64,000 nucleotides of DNA, taken from assembly GCA_963668615.2 (NCBI GenBank), contig CAXXCL010000001.1, positions 248,001-312,000 of the forward strand, written 5' to 3'. The stretch's first letter is position 1. Each line of letters begins with the position of its first letter. The notes under the pieces are model-generated. The model worked only from the letters and a program-made list of their open reading frames with translations. It was not told the origin of the DNA and did not search any database. Made by a program: the position numbers and the translations under genes. This document shows positions 18,019 through 26,597 of this stretch, in pieces. The DNA comes from JAAYPI01 sp963668615 (GTDB lineage Bacteria > Bacteroidota > Bacteroidia > Bacteroidales > Paludibacteraceae).

Positions 18019-18702
18019 ATGAAAAAAGAAAATATTGAAAAAATACCTTGCATTGGAAAATGTTCTATAAACCTTTACCGATGGCTAAAAGGCGTTTCTC
18101 CTTTCACAACATCGAATGAATATTGGGAGAAACGGTATAAAAAAGGCGGAAATTCGGGGGCTGGATCATACAATAATCTTGCAGAATTCAAGGGTGAAAT
18201 AATCAACGATTTTGTTGTTAAAAACGACATTGAAACTGTAATAGAATTTGGCTGTGGTGACGGGAATCAGCTCAAATACTTCCAAATAAAATCATATATT
18301 GGTTTTGATGTCAGTGAAACAGCCATTGCTCGCTGTGCTGCTTTATACAAAGAGGACAGTTCAAAACATTTTCAATTATTGAACAACCATAAGGACGAAA
18401 ACGCCGATTTGGTAATGAGTTTGGATGTTATCTATCATTTGGTAGAAAATGAAACTTTTGAGAAATATATGGAAAAAGTATTTTCTTCTTCAATGAAATT
18501 TGTCATTATATACTCATCAAATTTTGATGATGGAGAAGACAGAAAAGCACCTCATGTAAGACATCGAATATTTTCCAATTGGGTGGAAGAAAATGCTAAA
18601 AACTTCAAGCTTATTAAGCATATTCCTAATAAATATCCATTCGATGGGAATGGCGAAAGAACGTCTTTGGCTGATTTCTATATTTTTCAAAAACAGCAAT
18701 AA
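18019..18702 (+). CDS. SAM-dependent class I methyltransferase
   Basis: The SAM-binding glycine motif is intact (TVIEFGCGDGNQLKY), followed by an acidic strand end (YIGFDVSETAI) and a motif resembling motif IV (ADLVMSLDVIYHL), in a 227-residue protein of Methyltransf_11/25 type. The opening region contains TTSNEYWEKRYKKGGNSGAGS, common in small-molecule or sugar-linked methyltransferases. The substrate is not evident. It follows the pentapeptide gene by 39 bases and ends at a very strong hairpin, so the pair is probably one transcript. Confidence 0.8.
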   Translation: MKKENIEKIPCIGKCSINLYRWLKGVSPFTTSNEYWEKRYKKGGNSGAGSYNNLAEFKGEIINDFVVKNDIETVIEFGCGDGNQLKYFQIKSYIGFDVSETAIARCAALYKEDSSKHFQLLNNHKDENADLVMSLDVIYHLVENETFEKYMEKVFSSSMKFVIIYSSNFDDGEDRKAPHVRHRIFSNWVEENAKNFKLIKHIPNKYPFDGNGERTSLADFYIFQKQQ

Positions 18703-18712
18703 GATATTTCAA

Positions 18713-18754
18713 CTATAAAAGCCAAACTAAAAGATATTAGTTTGGCTTTTATAG
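18713..18754. terminator. Strong bidirectional terminator
   Basis: Arms 18713-18729 and 18738-18754 are perfectly complementary over 17 bases with an 8-base loop. AAAA and TTTT lie inside the stem ends. It separates the convergent methyltransferase (plus) and aroB (minus) genes. Confidence 0.9.
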
Positions 18755-18774
18755 TATATAAATTGGGATGAAAA

Positions 18775-19839
18775 TTACATGCCCATCATTTCCCTATAAA
18801 AATCCAATGAATCGAAAATAGCCTCTTTTTCAATGTTTTGGTTAAGACTCAATTGCCCAATGCCCGAAAGCAAGGTGAAATTTATCACTTTATCAACGGT
18901 ATTCTTTTTATCGTGAAGCATCAGTTCGTATAGACAGTCGTAATCTTTGCAAGAAACAGCCAACCCTCGATAGTTTACTTTCACAAAATCAACAACCTGC
19001 ATCATAATTTCTTTAGGAAAGCCCAAGTATTTATATGACAAATACAATTCACACACCATACCCCATGCTACAGCATATCCGTGTAAAGCCGGTTGATTTT
19101 TTTTGTATGAGAAACTTTCAAAGGCATGCCCAATAGTGTGTCCGAAATTTAGGGCTTTCCGCAAGCCTTGTTCATTTGGGTCTTGCAAAACAATATTTTC
19201 CTTTATTTGTATAGACGATTGTACCAAAGAGTTAAGTTTTTGATAGTCAATCTCATCAAAATCAAGCTGAAAAAGATTTTTCAATTCCTCTTCCGAAAAA
19301 ATAAGAGCATGCTTTATCATTTCGGCATAGCCCGACAAAAGATTGTTTTTATCCAGCGTTTGCAAAAATTGTGTATCAATCAACACACTTTTACTGGGAT
19401 TAATGACTCCTATTTCATTTTTCAATCCATTGAAATTAATCCCTGTTTTGCCACCCACAGCAGCATCAATCATTGCCAACAAAGTAGTCGGAATATTGAT
19501 AAAACTCATGCCACGCTTAAACGTAGAGGCTGCAAAACCGCCCAAATCAGTAATCATGCCACCACCCAAATTTATCATCAACGATTTTCTGGTTGCACCA
19601 TGCTCACTCAAATATTTCCAAATAGAAACGAGCGTTTCTACATTTTTACTGTTATCTCCGGATTCAACTTCTATCAAAGAGGCTTTTCTGATTTTCTCTA
19701 CCTTGGCTAAAAAAGGAAAACAGTGTTTTTTTGTTTCCTTATCGGTCAGTATAAATATATACTGAGGTTGAATGTTTTCAACCTCAGCTAAAATATCTTT
19801 CGATATATCGGAACAAAAAACGACACGTTGTTGTGACAT
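18775..19839 (-). CDS. aroB: 3-dehydroquinate synthase
   Basis: AroB makes 3-dehydroquinate from DAHP, the second step of the shikimate pathway. The 354-residue protein has the NAD-binding region (MINLGGGMITDLGGFAAS), the active-site block AMIDAAVGGKTGINF and the zinc ligands in the FGHTIGHAFES region. It lies 31 bases downstream of asd on the same strand, so both are probably transcribed together. Confidence 0.95.
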   Translation of the reverse strand: MSQQRVVFCSDISKDILAEVENIQPQYIFILTDKETKKHCFPFLAKVEKIRKASLIEVESGDNSKNVETLVSIWKYLSEHGATRKSLMINLGGGMITDLGGFAASTFKRGMSFINIPTTLLAMIDAAVGGKTGINFNGLKNEIGVINPSKSVLIDTQFLQTLDKNNLLSGYAEMIKHALIFSEEELKNLFQLDFDEIDYQKLNSLVQSSIQIKENIVLQDPNEQGLRKALNFGHTIGHAFESFSYKKNQPALHGYAVAWGMVCELYLSYKYLGFPKEIMMQVVDFVKVNYRGLAVSCKDYDCLYELMLHDKKNTVDKVINFTLLSGIGQLSLNQNIEKEAIFDSLDFYREMMGM

Positions 19840-19870
19840 ATTTCGTGAATTAGAAAATCAATCTTGAAAA

Positions 19871-20878
19871 CTAAATATTTCCTTCTGCAATAAGGTATTC
19901 AGCTATCTGAACAGCATTAAGGGCAGCACCTTTTTTAATTTGATCGCTTACAGACCAAAAAAACAGGCCATTTGGATTAGTAAGGTCTTTTTTTACTCTT
20001 CCCACATATACAGGATCCTTGCCTGCCACAAACAATGGCATCGGATATTCTTTTTCCGCAGGATTATCTTGCAAAATAACTCCTTCCGCAGATAAAAAAG
20101 CCTTATGTGCTTCCTCTACCGAAATAGGGCGACTGGTTTCTATCCAAGTAGCTTCCGAATGTGCACGCAAAGAAGGAACACGAACACACATGGCACTCAC
20201 CTCAATATCGGAATGCATGATTTTACGCGTTTCATTATACATTTTCATTTCTTCCTTCGTGTAACCATTATCGGTAAACACATCTATCTGAGGAATAACA
20301 TTATAAGCCAACTGATAAGCAAATTTTGATACGGTCGGTTTTTCGCCGTTTAGTACTTGCTTGTATTGTAATTCCAATTCGTCCATAGCAGCAGCACCCG
20401 CACCACTGGCTGCTTGATAAGTAGACACATGCACTTTTTTAATGTGTGATAATTTTTCTATCGCCTGCAATGCTACAACCATTTGAATGGTAGTGCAATT
20501 AGGATTGGCAATGATACCACGAGGACGCACTTTTGCATCCGGAGCATTCACTTCGGGCACTACCAAAGGAACATCCGAATCCATACGAAATGCACTTGAA
20601 TTATCTATCATTACAGCACCAAATTTGGTAATATCGGCTGCAAATTCTTTAGAAATACTTGCTCCGGCAGATGTAAAGGCAATATCAATTCCTTTAAAAT
20701 CATCTCCATGTTTTAATTCTTTGACAGTATATTTTTTACCCTTAAAGGTGTATTCCGTTCCGGCACTACGAGAAGAACCGAATAATACTAACTCACTAAT
20801 GGGAAAATTGCGTTCTGCAAGAACTCTCAAAAATTCTTGTCCAACCGCACCACTGGTTCCGACAATTGCTACTTTCAT
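19871..20878 (-). CDS. asd: Aspartate-semialdehyde dehydrogenase
   Basis: Asd reduces aspartyl phosphate to the semialdehyde, the branch point to lysine/diaminopimelate, threonine and methionine; DapB, encoded earlier in the window, acts further along that path. The 335-residue protein opens with the nucleotide-binding motif VAIVGTSGAVGQEFL. The catalytic Cys128 lies in GIIANPNCTTIQM, and the His-containing region RVPSLRAHSEATWIE is intact. It leads the asd-aroB unit, with a -7 element upstream at 20923-20930. Confidence 0.96.
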   Translation of the reverse strand: MKVAIVGTSGAVGQEFLRVLAERNFPISELVLFGSSRSAGTEYTFKGKKYTVKELKHGDDFKGIDIAFTSAGASISKEFAADITKFGAVMIDNSSAFRMDSDVPLVVPEVNAPDAKVRPRGIIANPNCTTIQMVVALQAIEKLSHIKKVHVSTYQAASGAGAAAMDELELQYKQVLNGEKPTVSKFAYQLAYNVIPQIDVFTDNGYTKEEMKMYNETRKIMHSDIEVSAMCVRVPSLRAHSEATWIETSRPISVEEAHKAFLSAEGVILQDNPAEKEYPMPLFVAGKDPVYVGRVKKDLTNPNGLFFWSVSDQIKKGAALNAVQIAEYLIAEGNI

Positions 20879-20922
20879 CTTTCTGTACTATTTATTAAAT
20901 GGTTAAGAATTAAAAACTGGCA

Positions 20923-20930
20923 CAAAAATA
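20923..20930 (-). promoter_or_regulatory. -7 element of asd-aroB
   Basis: TATTTTTG on the minus strand fits TAnnTTTG, 45 bases upstream of the asd start. Confidence 0.45.
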
Positions 20931-20997
20931 CAAATTAATTATCAATTTTTAAATTCTGATGAATATGAATGAACGACAAAACTTTCTTTTGAATTAA

Positions 20998-21037
20998 CTT
21001 CTGTTAAACAAGTCCTGAAAAATATTGCTTCTGTTAA
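20998..21037. repeat. Short direct repeat upstream of the toxin locus
   Basis: CTTCTGTTAA occurs at 20998-21007 and again at 21028-21037, exactly 30 bases apart. The second copy lies between the -33 and -7 elements of the locus promoter, where a regulator could compete with RNA polymerase. Confidence 0.4.
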
Positions 21038-21055
21038 CAAATGTGGCTACTTTTG
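21025..21055 (+). promoter_or_regulatory. Promoter of the T9SS remnant and toxin locus
   Basis: TTG at 21025-21027, a 20-base spacer and TACTTTTG at 21048-21055 match the Bacteroidota consensus. The first ATG downstream is that of the remnant at 21091, and no other clear promoter lies before the toxin ATG at 21307. Confidence 0.7.
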
Positions 21056-21090
21056 CTCTGCAATTAAAAAACACTTTAACACAAAATACA

Positions 21091-21304
21091 ATGAAAAAAA
21101 TATTATTCTCGGTTTTTCTATGTTGTAGCATCAACTTTTCATCTGTTGAATAACCTTATACAGGGTATAAAATTAGAGGAACGGACGTTGAGAGGTAGCC
21201 GTTGGTATAGGGAGAATTATCAAGAAACGCTACCAAGCGGGCAGTACGTGTTACAAATGATAACGGAGACTGTTCGTGCAACCTATAAGCTGATTATACG
21301 ATAG
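21091..21304 (+). pseudogene. Remnant of a T9SS-secreted protein (signal peptide plus C-terminal tail only)
   Basis: An ATG at 21091 starts a 20-codon signal-peptide-like stretch (MKKILFSVFLCCSINFSSVE) that stops at 21153. Immediately afterwards another frame (21152-21304) reads like the end of a type A T9SS sorting domain: GIKLEERTLRGSRWY, then LPSGQYVLQMITETV and YKLIIR before a TAG. The middle of the gene is missing and the two ends are out of frame, so this looks like an internal deletion. The canonical promoter in front survives. The toxin ATG follows two bases after the TAG. It could instead serve as a short leader peptide, but the sorting-tail similarity favours a remnant. Confidence 0.6.
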
Positions 21305-21306
21305 AG

Positions 21307-24300
21307 ATGAGAATGACACACAGACAACATACCATTTCGTTTAGGTTTATACTTTGCTTAACGGTATTCTTTTTTGCAAAGAGTATTTTTTTGCAAGCCC
21401 AGTTACGCAGTACCTATCCGGTACAGGTAAGTACGGTGGTGTTAAGTCCGGCACCTATCTATTTGGTAGATTATAGCGGAGGCGAGACGGACAAGCTATC
21501 CGTTACGTTGCTGAGTCGGGATTTGAACCAATCGAGTTTGAAAGTTAAATTGCGACTTACCCTCAAATGTTCGATGGGACAGGAGTTGGTTACCAAGACC
21601 GAAGCCTATTTCGAGGCGATAACCTTGGAACCGGGTGTGCCGTTGCGTTTGACCATGCAAGAGTTGGCACCGTATTTCAGGCAAGAAAATTTGAATAGTT
21701 ACGGAAGCCTTTCGCAAGGGAAATTGCCGTTGGGCAGCACGCAGTTTTGTTTTGAGGCGGTGGAATATTATACCGGCAAAGTTCTTTCGACACAAAGTTG
21801 CGGTTCCACGTTTTTAGCTTTGCAGAAGCCTCCGCTTTTGGTACAACCGGCTGTTGGGAAAAAGCAATATGCAAGCGATAATTTGAATATACTTTTTCAG
21901 TGGTCGCCGCAACATTCTTTGGGAGTAGGTACGGTAGAATATGAGTTTACGCTGAAAGAAATAGAGGATAATACAGCTTCATTGGAAACGGCCTATAGCT
22001 ATTCTCCTGTCATTTACAGCACCACCACGGGAGCTACCGGTTTGGCGTATACAATGGCCAATCCGCCCCTGTCAGCCAATAAGAAATATGCCTGGAGCGT
22101 TCGAGCTTTTTTGCCCTTTTCAGCCAATGCAAGCAATATTCCCTTTGAAAATAATGGCAACAGTACCATTTCGTGGTTTCAAATGAAATCACCCTGCACG
22201 GCACCCACCAACGTACAAGCCGCCACATCGGATGATAAGTTGATATTGGAATGGACACCTTCGAGAGAATACAGCTCCTACGAAGTAAGCTACCGCCGTA
22301 GTGATTTTGACAAACAAACCTGGTACCAACAGCAAACACAAGACGCCACCATTACCTTGAAAGACCTTACCCCGGGACATACGTACCTTTATCGGGTAGG
22401 AGGCGTTTGTGAAGGACAAACGGAAGTAACATACGGCAGCTCGGATAGCCTTGCCCTTCCTTTAAATGACAGCATTATTTTGGCACATTGCGGAGAAAAA
22501 CCTTCAATAGAACTCTCCAACCAAGAACCCAAAGAATCTTTGACACAGGGGGATAAGATTAAGGCAGGTGATTTTTCCGTTACCTTGACAAGCGTTAATG
22601 GAAGCCATGGCATTTTCAGTGGAGAAGGATATGCGGTTGTCCCTTTTGTGGGTAATTTGCCCTTAGCGGTACATTTTACGGGCATAGGCGTAAACACGGA
22701 CAATCAGCTGATATCAGGGTTTATCGAAACAAAATATGATGCATCCAATTCGGGTATTGTAAGTACCGATGTTCTCTTTTATGGCGGAACGGCAACCGCC
22801 CAGGCAGGTATTATAAAGCCCGATGTAACGTTAGCGTTCAGCGTGTCGGAACAAACCCGGGTGCAGTACGACCCAGAGAGTCATACCTTGCTTTTTTATG
22901 ATGCCACGGGAAATTTGATAGGAAGCGTAGAACCTTCGGGAGATGAATCCGATGTTTCTTTTCCTGTTATCATACAAGATAAAGACGGCAATACGTACGA
23001 GGTAGCTCCTGCCGATGGAGCCTCGTCTGCGGGCGGTACCACGCAAAAGTGTGTGCTTACCCCTTTGGGAAAACAAGGAGCCGCTTTGTCCGATAATGCC
23101 TTTAATTACAATACATTGGATACGAATAAAGGCATGGTGACCTTTTTTGATGAGGGCGGAACATACAGTTTTGATACCTTTTTGCCGTATTACGATAATG
23201 TTTCTTTAATCCGTTATGCCAATGGTCAGGATGGCGATCGTCTTTATCCTAAACTTTCCGCTACCTATTATGTGCCCTGGAAGTTTATTCCAACAGGAAA
23301 GAAAGATAAAGTCAACGCTTCTGTCAGTTTGTCGGACAAGACCTTAGAGGCAACCAAAATTGTTTTTGAAACCAAGGAAGGCTTGGTTGTTCCGTCTGTA
23401 TATGATGCCAAGAAAAAGGAATTTGAACTTACCTTAACCGGCACCCAGGAGGGTAGCAGTCAGAGTGTTTATGCTCTATATCCATGCGGCAGCGATAAAT
23501 ATTACCAGTTGGGACAGTTGCGTACCGACTCCCACAGTACACAGACATACAAAGTGGTGTTGGTCAATGCAGGAGGCAGTTATCAAACCAATACCATTGG
23601 CAAAGAACTCAATGCCCTGTACAACAAAATAGGCATTAATTGGGAAGTGGAAGAAGTTACGGATTTTAGTTACGACGCCGACCAAATAAAGAACCTGTTT
23701 GACAAAAACAGCGGCTTGTTGAGTGCCTATAACAGCGAAATGGTAAGTCTGAACAATGAGCTGAAAACCTTTTTGGGCAGCCGATACGATGCGACGGCTT
23801 GTTACGTGTTTATGGCAGATAAGAATGCCGCAGGAAAGAAACGCGATGTGGTAGGTTTTATGCCCCGAGGCAGACAGTTTGCCTATATGTATGCGGGTGA
23901 TATGGCAAAAGATGAAATCTCGGCAGCCATAGCCCATGAGCTGGCACATGGTAAGTTTAAGCTACGCCATACCTTTGATGCGTCGTATGGCTCCGACAGA
24001 AAAGAGGGCGAAAATCCTACGAACCTGATGGACTACCGGGGTGGTACCCATATAGCCAAATGGCAATGGAGTCAGGTATATGACCCTGCTATTTTGAATG
24101 GCATCTTTGATAGCGACGAAGAGGGACAATTGGCTATCCTTGGGGGCATTACTTGGTTAGGCGACTTGTTTTGGGGTCTGGCTCCCGATGCACAAGAAAA
24201 AAGTATAGAAAAAGATATATCTTTGTTTAACCATGTTTACCAAAAATATGACAGCTATTTTGCTGCTTCAACCACAAAAAATACGGCTATAGGTTTAACC

Positions 24301-25326
24301 GCTTATAAGAAATGGTCGGTAAGAAAAGAATCGCATGCACAAACGATATGTAAGAAAATATTTGAGAAATTAGTCAAAAAAGAAAACGAGCATTACACCC
24401 TGGTGTCAAAAGGGGTTTATGTGGAAAAATACACCCTGGAAAACATACCTTACCGAATTGCTGTTTATAGTCCGAAAGGCTCTTTTGAATTGGATTACGA
24501 CAAGATTCGTTTGGGCAGTATCAGTGAATTGGCAGATTGCCAATACGTAAAAGCGGGATATACAAATACGTATGGTTTAATTTCGTTTTATAACGCCAAG
24601 CAAGAGTCGATTATGACCATTCAAATAATGGGCGGCGAACCTGAAACAGCCATGTTGCGATGGTTAAATTACCTGGGTTTAGTGGTTGCTTCGGATAAAC
24701 AAAAGGAGGCGGATAAGAAAAATGAAGAAAAACTGGATGCCGTAAATGTTAAAGTACATACTGAGGCGGATGTGAAGGATTATTGGGACGGGAAAGAAGA
24801 AAAAGGAATAAAAATAGCTTTAGACTCAATTGCTACCTATGTAGAAGCAACTGAATATAAGCAGGAAACAGGCTCTCTTCGTACTGGTAAAGATAAATTA
24901 GCATTAACTTATATGGATTGTACGGAGTTAGTAGCTCGATTTGTTCAGTTAGCTTGTGAACAAAAAGATGTCCAATCATTCTCCACATTAATGTTAGCTC
25001 CATATGCCAAAGAAAATGGAGTTTATGGAGGCTATTTAGAATTTGTATCGGGAAGTGCTTCTGAAAGTCATGTTGATATACGACCTGGAGATATTTTTAT
25101 ATGGAGGAGAAAATCGGATGGACATGTTGGTGTGGTAGAGTCTTACAAGGAACCATATGTCCATGTTATAGAAGCCTTGACAAGTGGATGTGAAGGAAGC
25201 CTGAATGTTGGCAGTTGCAATCGGTGTGTAAGAAGATCAAAATATACACGGAATGGTAAGGCTTTATTTAAGCATGAGGGATGGAAAGGATATTTTAGAA
25301 CTATAATTAAAAATGAGAAAAAATGA
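21307..25326 (+). CDS. Large polymorphic-toxin-like protein: TANFOR-like, FN3, metallopeptidase-like core, papain-fold C-terminal tip
   Basis: The 1,339-residue protein has an N-terminal hydrophobic leader (about 12-33) and then a TANFOR-like region (about 36-180; YPVQVSTVVLSPAPIYLVDY) as seen in Tannerella-type surface proteins. Beta-sandwich segments follow, including an FN3 domain near 297-390. A metallopeptidase-like core has HELAH at 877-881, a further His at 888 and a Met-turn-like NLMDYRGG. The tip beyond about residue 1160 has a papain-type NlpC/P60 or CHAP-like pattern, Cys1205 (YMDCTELV) and His1273 (DGHVGVVE), suggesting peptidoglycan cleavage. A conserved body with an exchangeable tip is typical of polymorphic toxins. 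The body is visibly GC-richer than the tip. The stop overlaps the next start (ATGA). Toxin activity is inferred. Confidence 0.75.
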   Translation: MRMTHRQHTISFRFILCLTVFFFAKSIFLQAQLRSTYPVQVSTVVLSPAPIYLVDYSGGETDKLSVTLLSRDLNQSSLKVKLRLTLKCSMGQELVTKTEAYFEAITLEPGVPLRLTMQELAPYFRQENLNSYGSLSQGKLPLGSTQFCFEAVEYYTGKVLSTQSCGSTFLALQKPPLLVQPAVGKKQYASDNLNILFQWSPQHSLGVGTVEYEFTLKEIEDNTASLETAYSYSPVIYSTTTGATGLAYTMANPPLSANKKYAWSVRAFLPFSANASNIPFENNGNSTISWFQMKSPCTAPTNVQAATSDDKLILEWTPSREYSSYEVSYRRSDFDKQTWYQQQTQDATITLKDLTPGHTYLYRVGGVCEGQTEVTYGSSDSLALPLNDSIILAHCGEKPSIELSNQEPKESLTQGDKIKAGDFSVTLTSVNGSHGIFSGEGYAVVPFVGNLPLAVHFTGIGVNTDNQLISGFIETKYDASNSGIVSTDVLFYGGTATAQAGIIKPDVTLAFSVSEQTRVQYDPESHTLLFYDATGNLIGSVEPSGDESDVSFPVIIQDKDGNTYEVAPADGASSAGGTTQKCVLTPLGKQGAALSDNAFNYNTLDTNKGMVTFFDEGGTYSFDTFLPYYDNVSLIRYANGQDGDRLYPKLSATYYVPWKFIPTGKKDKVNASVSLSDKTLEATKIVFETKEGLVVPSVYDAKKKEFELTLTGTQEGSSQSVYALYPCGSDKYYQLGQLRTDSHSTQTYKVVLVNAGGSYQTNTIGKELNALYNKIGINWEVEEVTDFSYDADQIKNLFDKNSGLLSAYNSEMVSLNNELKTFLGSRYDATACYVFMADKNAAGKKRDVVGFMPRGRQFAYMYAGDMAKDEISAAIAHELAHGKFKLRHTFDASYGSDRKEGENPTNLMDYRGGTHIAKWQWSQVYDPAILNGIFDSDEEGQLAILGGITWLGDLFWGLAPDAQEKSIEKDISLFNHVYQKYDSYFAASTTKNTAIGLTAYKKWSVRKESHAQTICKKIFEKLVKKENEHYTLVSKGVYVEKYTLENIPYRIAVYSPKGSFELDYDKIRLGSISELADCQYVKAGYTNTYGLISFYNAKQESIMTIQIMGGEPETAMLRWLNYLGLVVASDKQKEADKKNEEKLDAVNVKVHTEADVKDYWDGKEEKGIKIALDSIATYVEATEYKQETGSLRTGKDKLALTYMDCTELVARFVQLACEQKDVQSFSTLMLAPYAKENGVYGGYLEFVSGSASESHVDIRPGDIFIWRRKSDGHVGVVESYKEPYVHVIEALTSGCEGSLNVGSCNRCVRRSKYTRNGKALFKHEGWKGYFRTIIKNEKK

Positions 25327-25940
25327 GAAAAATAGTATTTATTTTATTTTTGGTGAGTTTCGCGGATTGTAGTTTAGCGAAACAACAAGAGACCAGTGCC
25401 GTTAATTTTTTTGATTTTTTTCTGTATGAGGAGGGTGTGTCACTCTCAGATTGTAAATTAAATGAAAAACCACTCAAAAAAATTCCTTTTATTTATTATG
25501 AATTTTATTGTGAAGATACAAATTTGAATGGGTCAGGGTGTTTTTTTGCTATACCAAAGGATACTTCAGTTTGGAAAATCAGCGATGAGGAAAATAAAAA
25601 AAATATAAAAAGGGAAGAAAAATATCAACAAACTCTTGCAAGAGAAAAAGAAGCAGTTCGTTTTTTGTTTTCTCAAAGGACGGTTCTTGCAAATAAATTT
25701 GATTTGTATGTATTTTATGTGCCTCAAAAATATATCAAGGTTCTTCCTGATGGGTTGTCGAAAGATGATGGCACTATTGCTGATTATTATTATGAATCTG
25801 ATAATTCAATTATTTCGGTTTATCAATATAAGGATGGTGTATGGATAAAAAATGGTGAGTTTAAAAGTAAAGGTGAAACAACTAGAACAGCAGGAATGCT
25901 GTTTGCCGAAAAGTTGTTAAAGAAAAAGTTTTTTCAATGA
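25323..25940 (+). CDS. Small exported protein, candidate immunity protein to the papain-fold tip
   Basis: I do not recognise a family. The 205-residue protein has a signal peptide or lipoprotein-like leader (MRKIVFILFLVSFADCSLAK; FADC could serve as a lipobox), so it should reach the periplasm or outer membrane. The rest is a mixed alpha/beta domain with three more cysteines and many charged residues. Its ATG overlaps the toxin's TGA. Position immediately after a toxin tip, export to the compartment where a peptidoglycan hydrolase acts, and AT-rich composition matching the tip all suggest an immunity role; this is inference from context. Confidence 0.55.
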   Translation: MRKIVFILFLVSFADCSLAKQQETSAVNFFDFFLYEEGVSLSDCKLNEKPLKKIPFIYYEFYCEDTNLNGSGCFFAIPKDTSVWKISDEENKKNIKREEKYQQTLAREKEAVRFLFSQRTVLANKFDLYVFYVPQKYIKVLPDGLSKDDGTIADYYYESDNSIISVYQYKDGVWIKNGEFKSKGETTRTAGMLFAEKLLKKKFFQ

Positions 25941-25994
25941 AAAGACCCTTTGCTTTCGCACGAATCTTTTCGTGTGGAAGTGTTATAAAAGTAG

Positions 25995-26597
25995 GATATT
26001 TACAATGCAAAAAATAGATATGGTTATGCCCACTATTGTGATTTATTTGTTGGATTTGATTGTGTAGATTTTAATGCATGTGCAACAAGTACACAAACAG
26101 TTAAGTGTAAACAAGGAACGCCAAATAAAAGCGAAGAAATCAAGAGTAAATACATTTGTACGCCTGATTTATTTGATTATGTTTACTCATGCTCTGCACG
26201 TTTAAAAGGTGGTAGATATGATTTGGGAAATGGACCACCTACATCAAAGGATGGGTCAACATTTTTAGGACGTGGTTTTATTCAATTGACAGGCAAGTAT
26301 AATTACAAAGAATTAAGCAAAGCCTGGAATGAAGATTCTGAGAATGCCAACAATAAAAAATATTTTCATATACAAACTAAAGATGGAGGACATATTGATG
26401 AGTTAGTAACTGACTTAGATGTAGCTATGAAAGCGAGTATGTACTTTTGGAGATTAAAAGGATGTAATACGTATGCAGATAAGGATGATACAGCTGGGGT
26501 AACAAAAAAAGTTAAGGGGACAGACAAGGATTTAAAAGAAATTATAAATAGAGGAAATATAAAAGACAAAGCATTAAAAGCATTAAAATTTAAATGA
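25995..26597 (+). pseudogene. Orphan GH19 (lysozyme/chitinase-like) toxin tip without a start codon
   Basis: The frame is open for 200 codons after a TAG at 25992. It has no ATG in its first two thirds; the first possible start is a TTG at 26223. The sequence contains DGSTFLGRGFIQLTGKYNYKEL, diagnostic of GH19 enzymes, which cut glycan strands. A Cys-rich segment precedes it (about residues 15-75). In the same frame, before two stops (TAA 25986, TAG 25992), the bases encode SHESFRVEVL, reminiscent of the GH19 catalytic HES block. The piece reads as a displaced C-terminal module that could only be expressed after recombining onto the full toxin, or as decay. Its stop overlaps the next gene (ATGA). 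Confidence 0.65.

Noticed and set aside
25950..25977. Inverted repeat CACGAA/TTCGTG after the first immunity candidate
   Set aside because: The stem is short, lacks a T run and lies in what reads as coding remnant, so I do not call a terminator.
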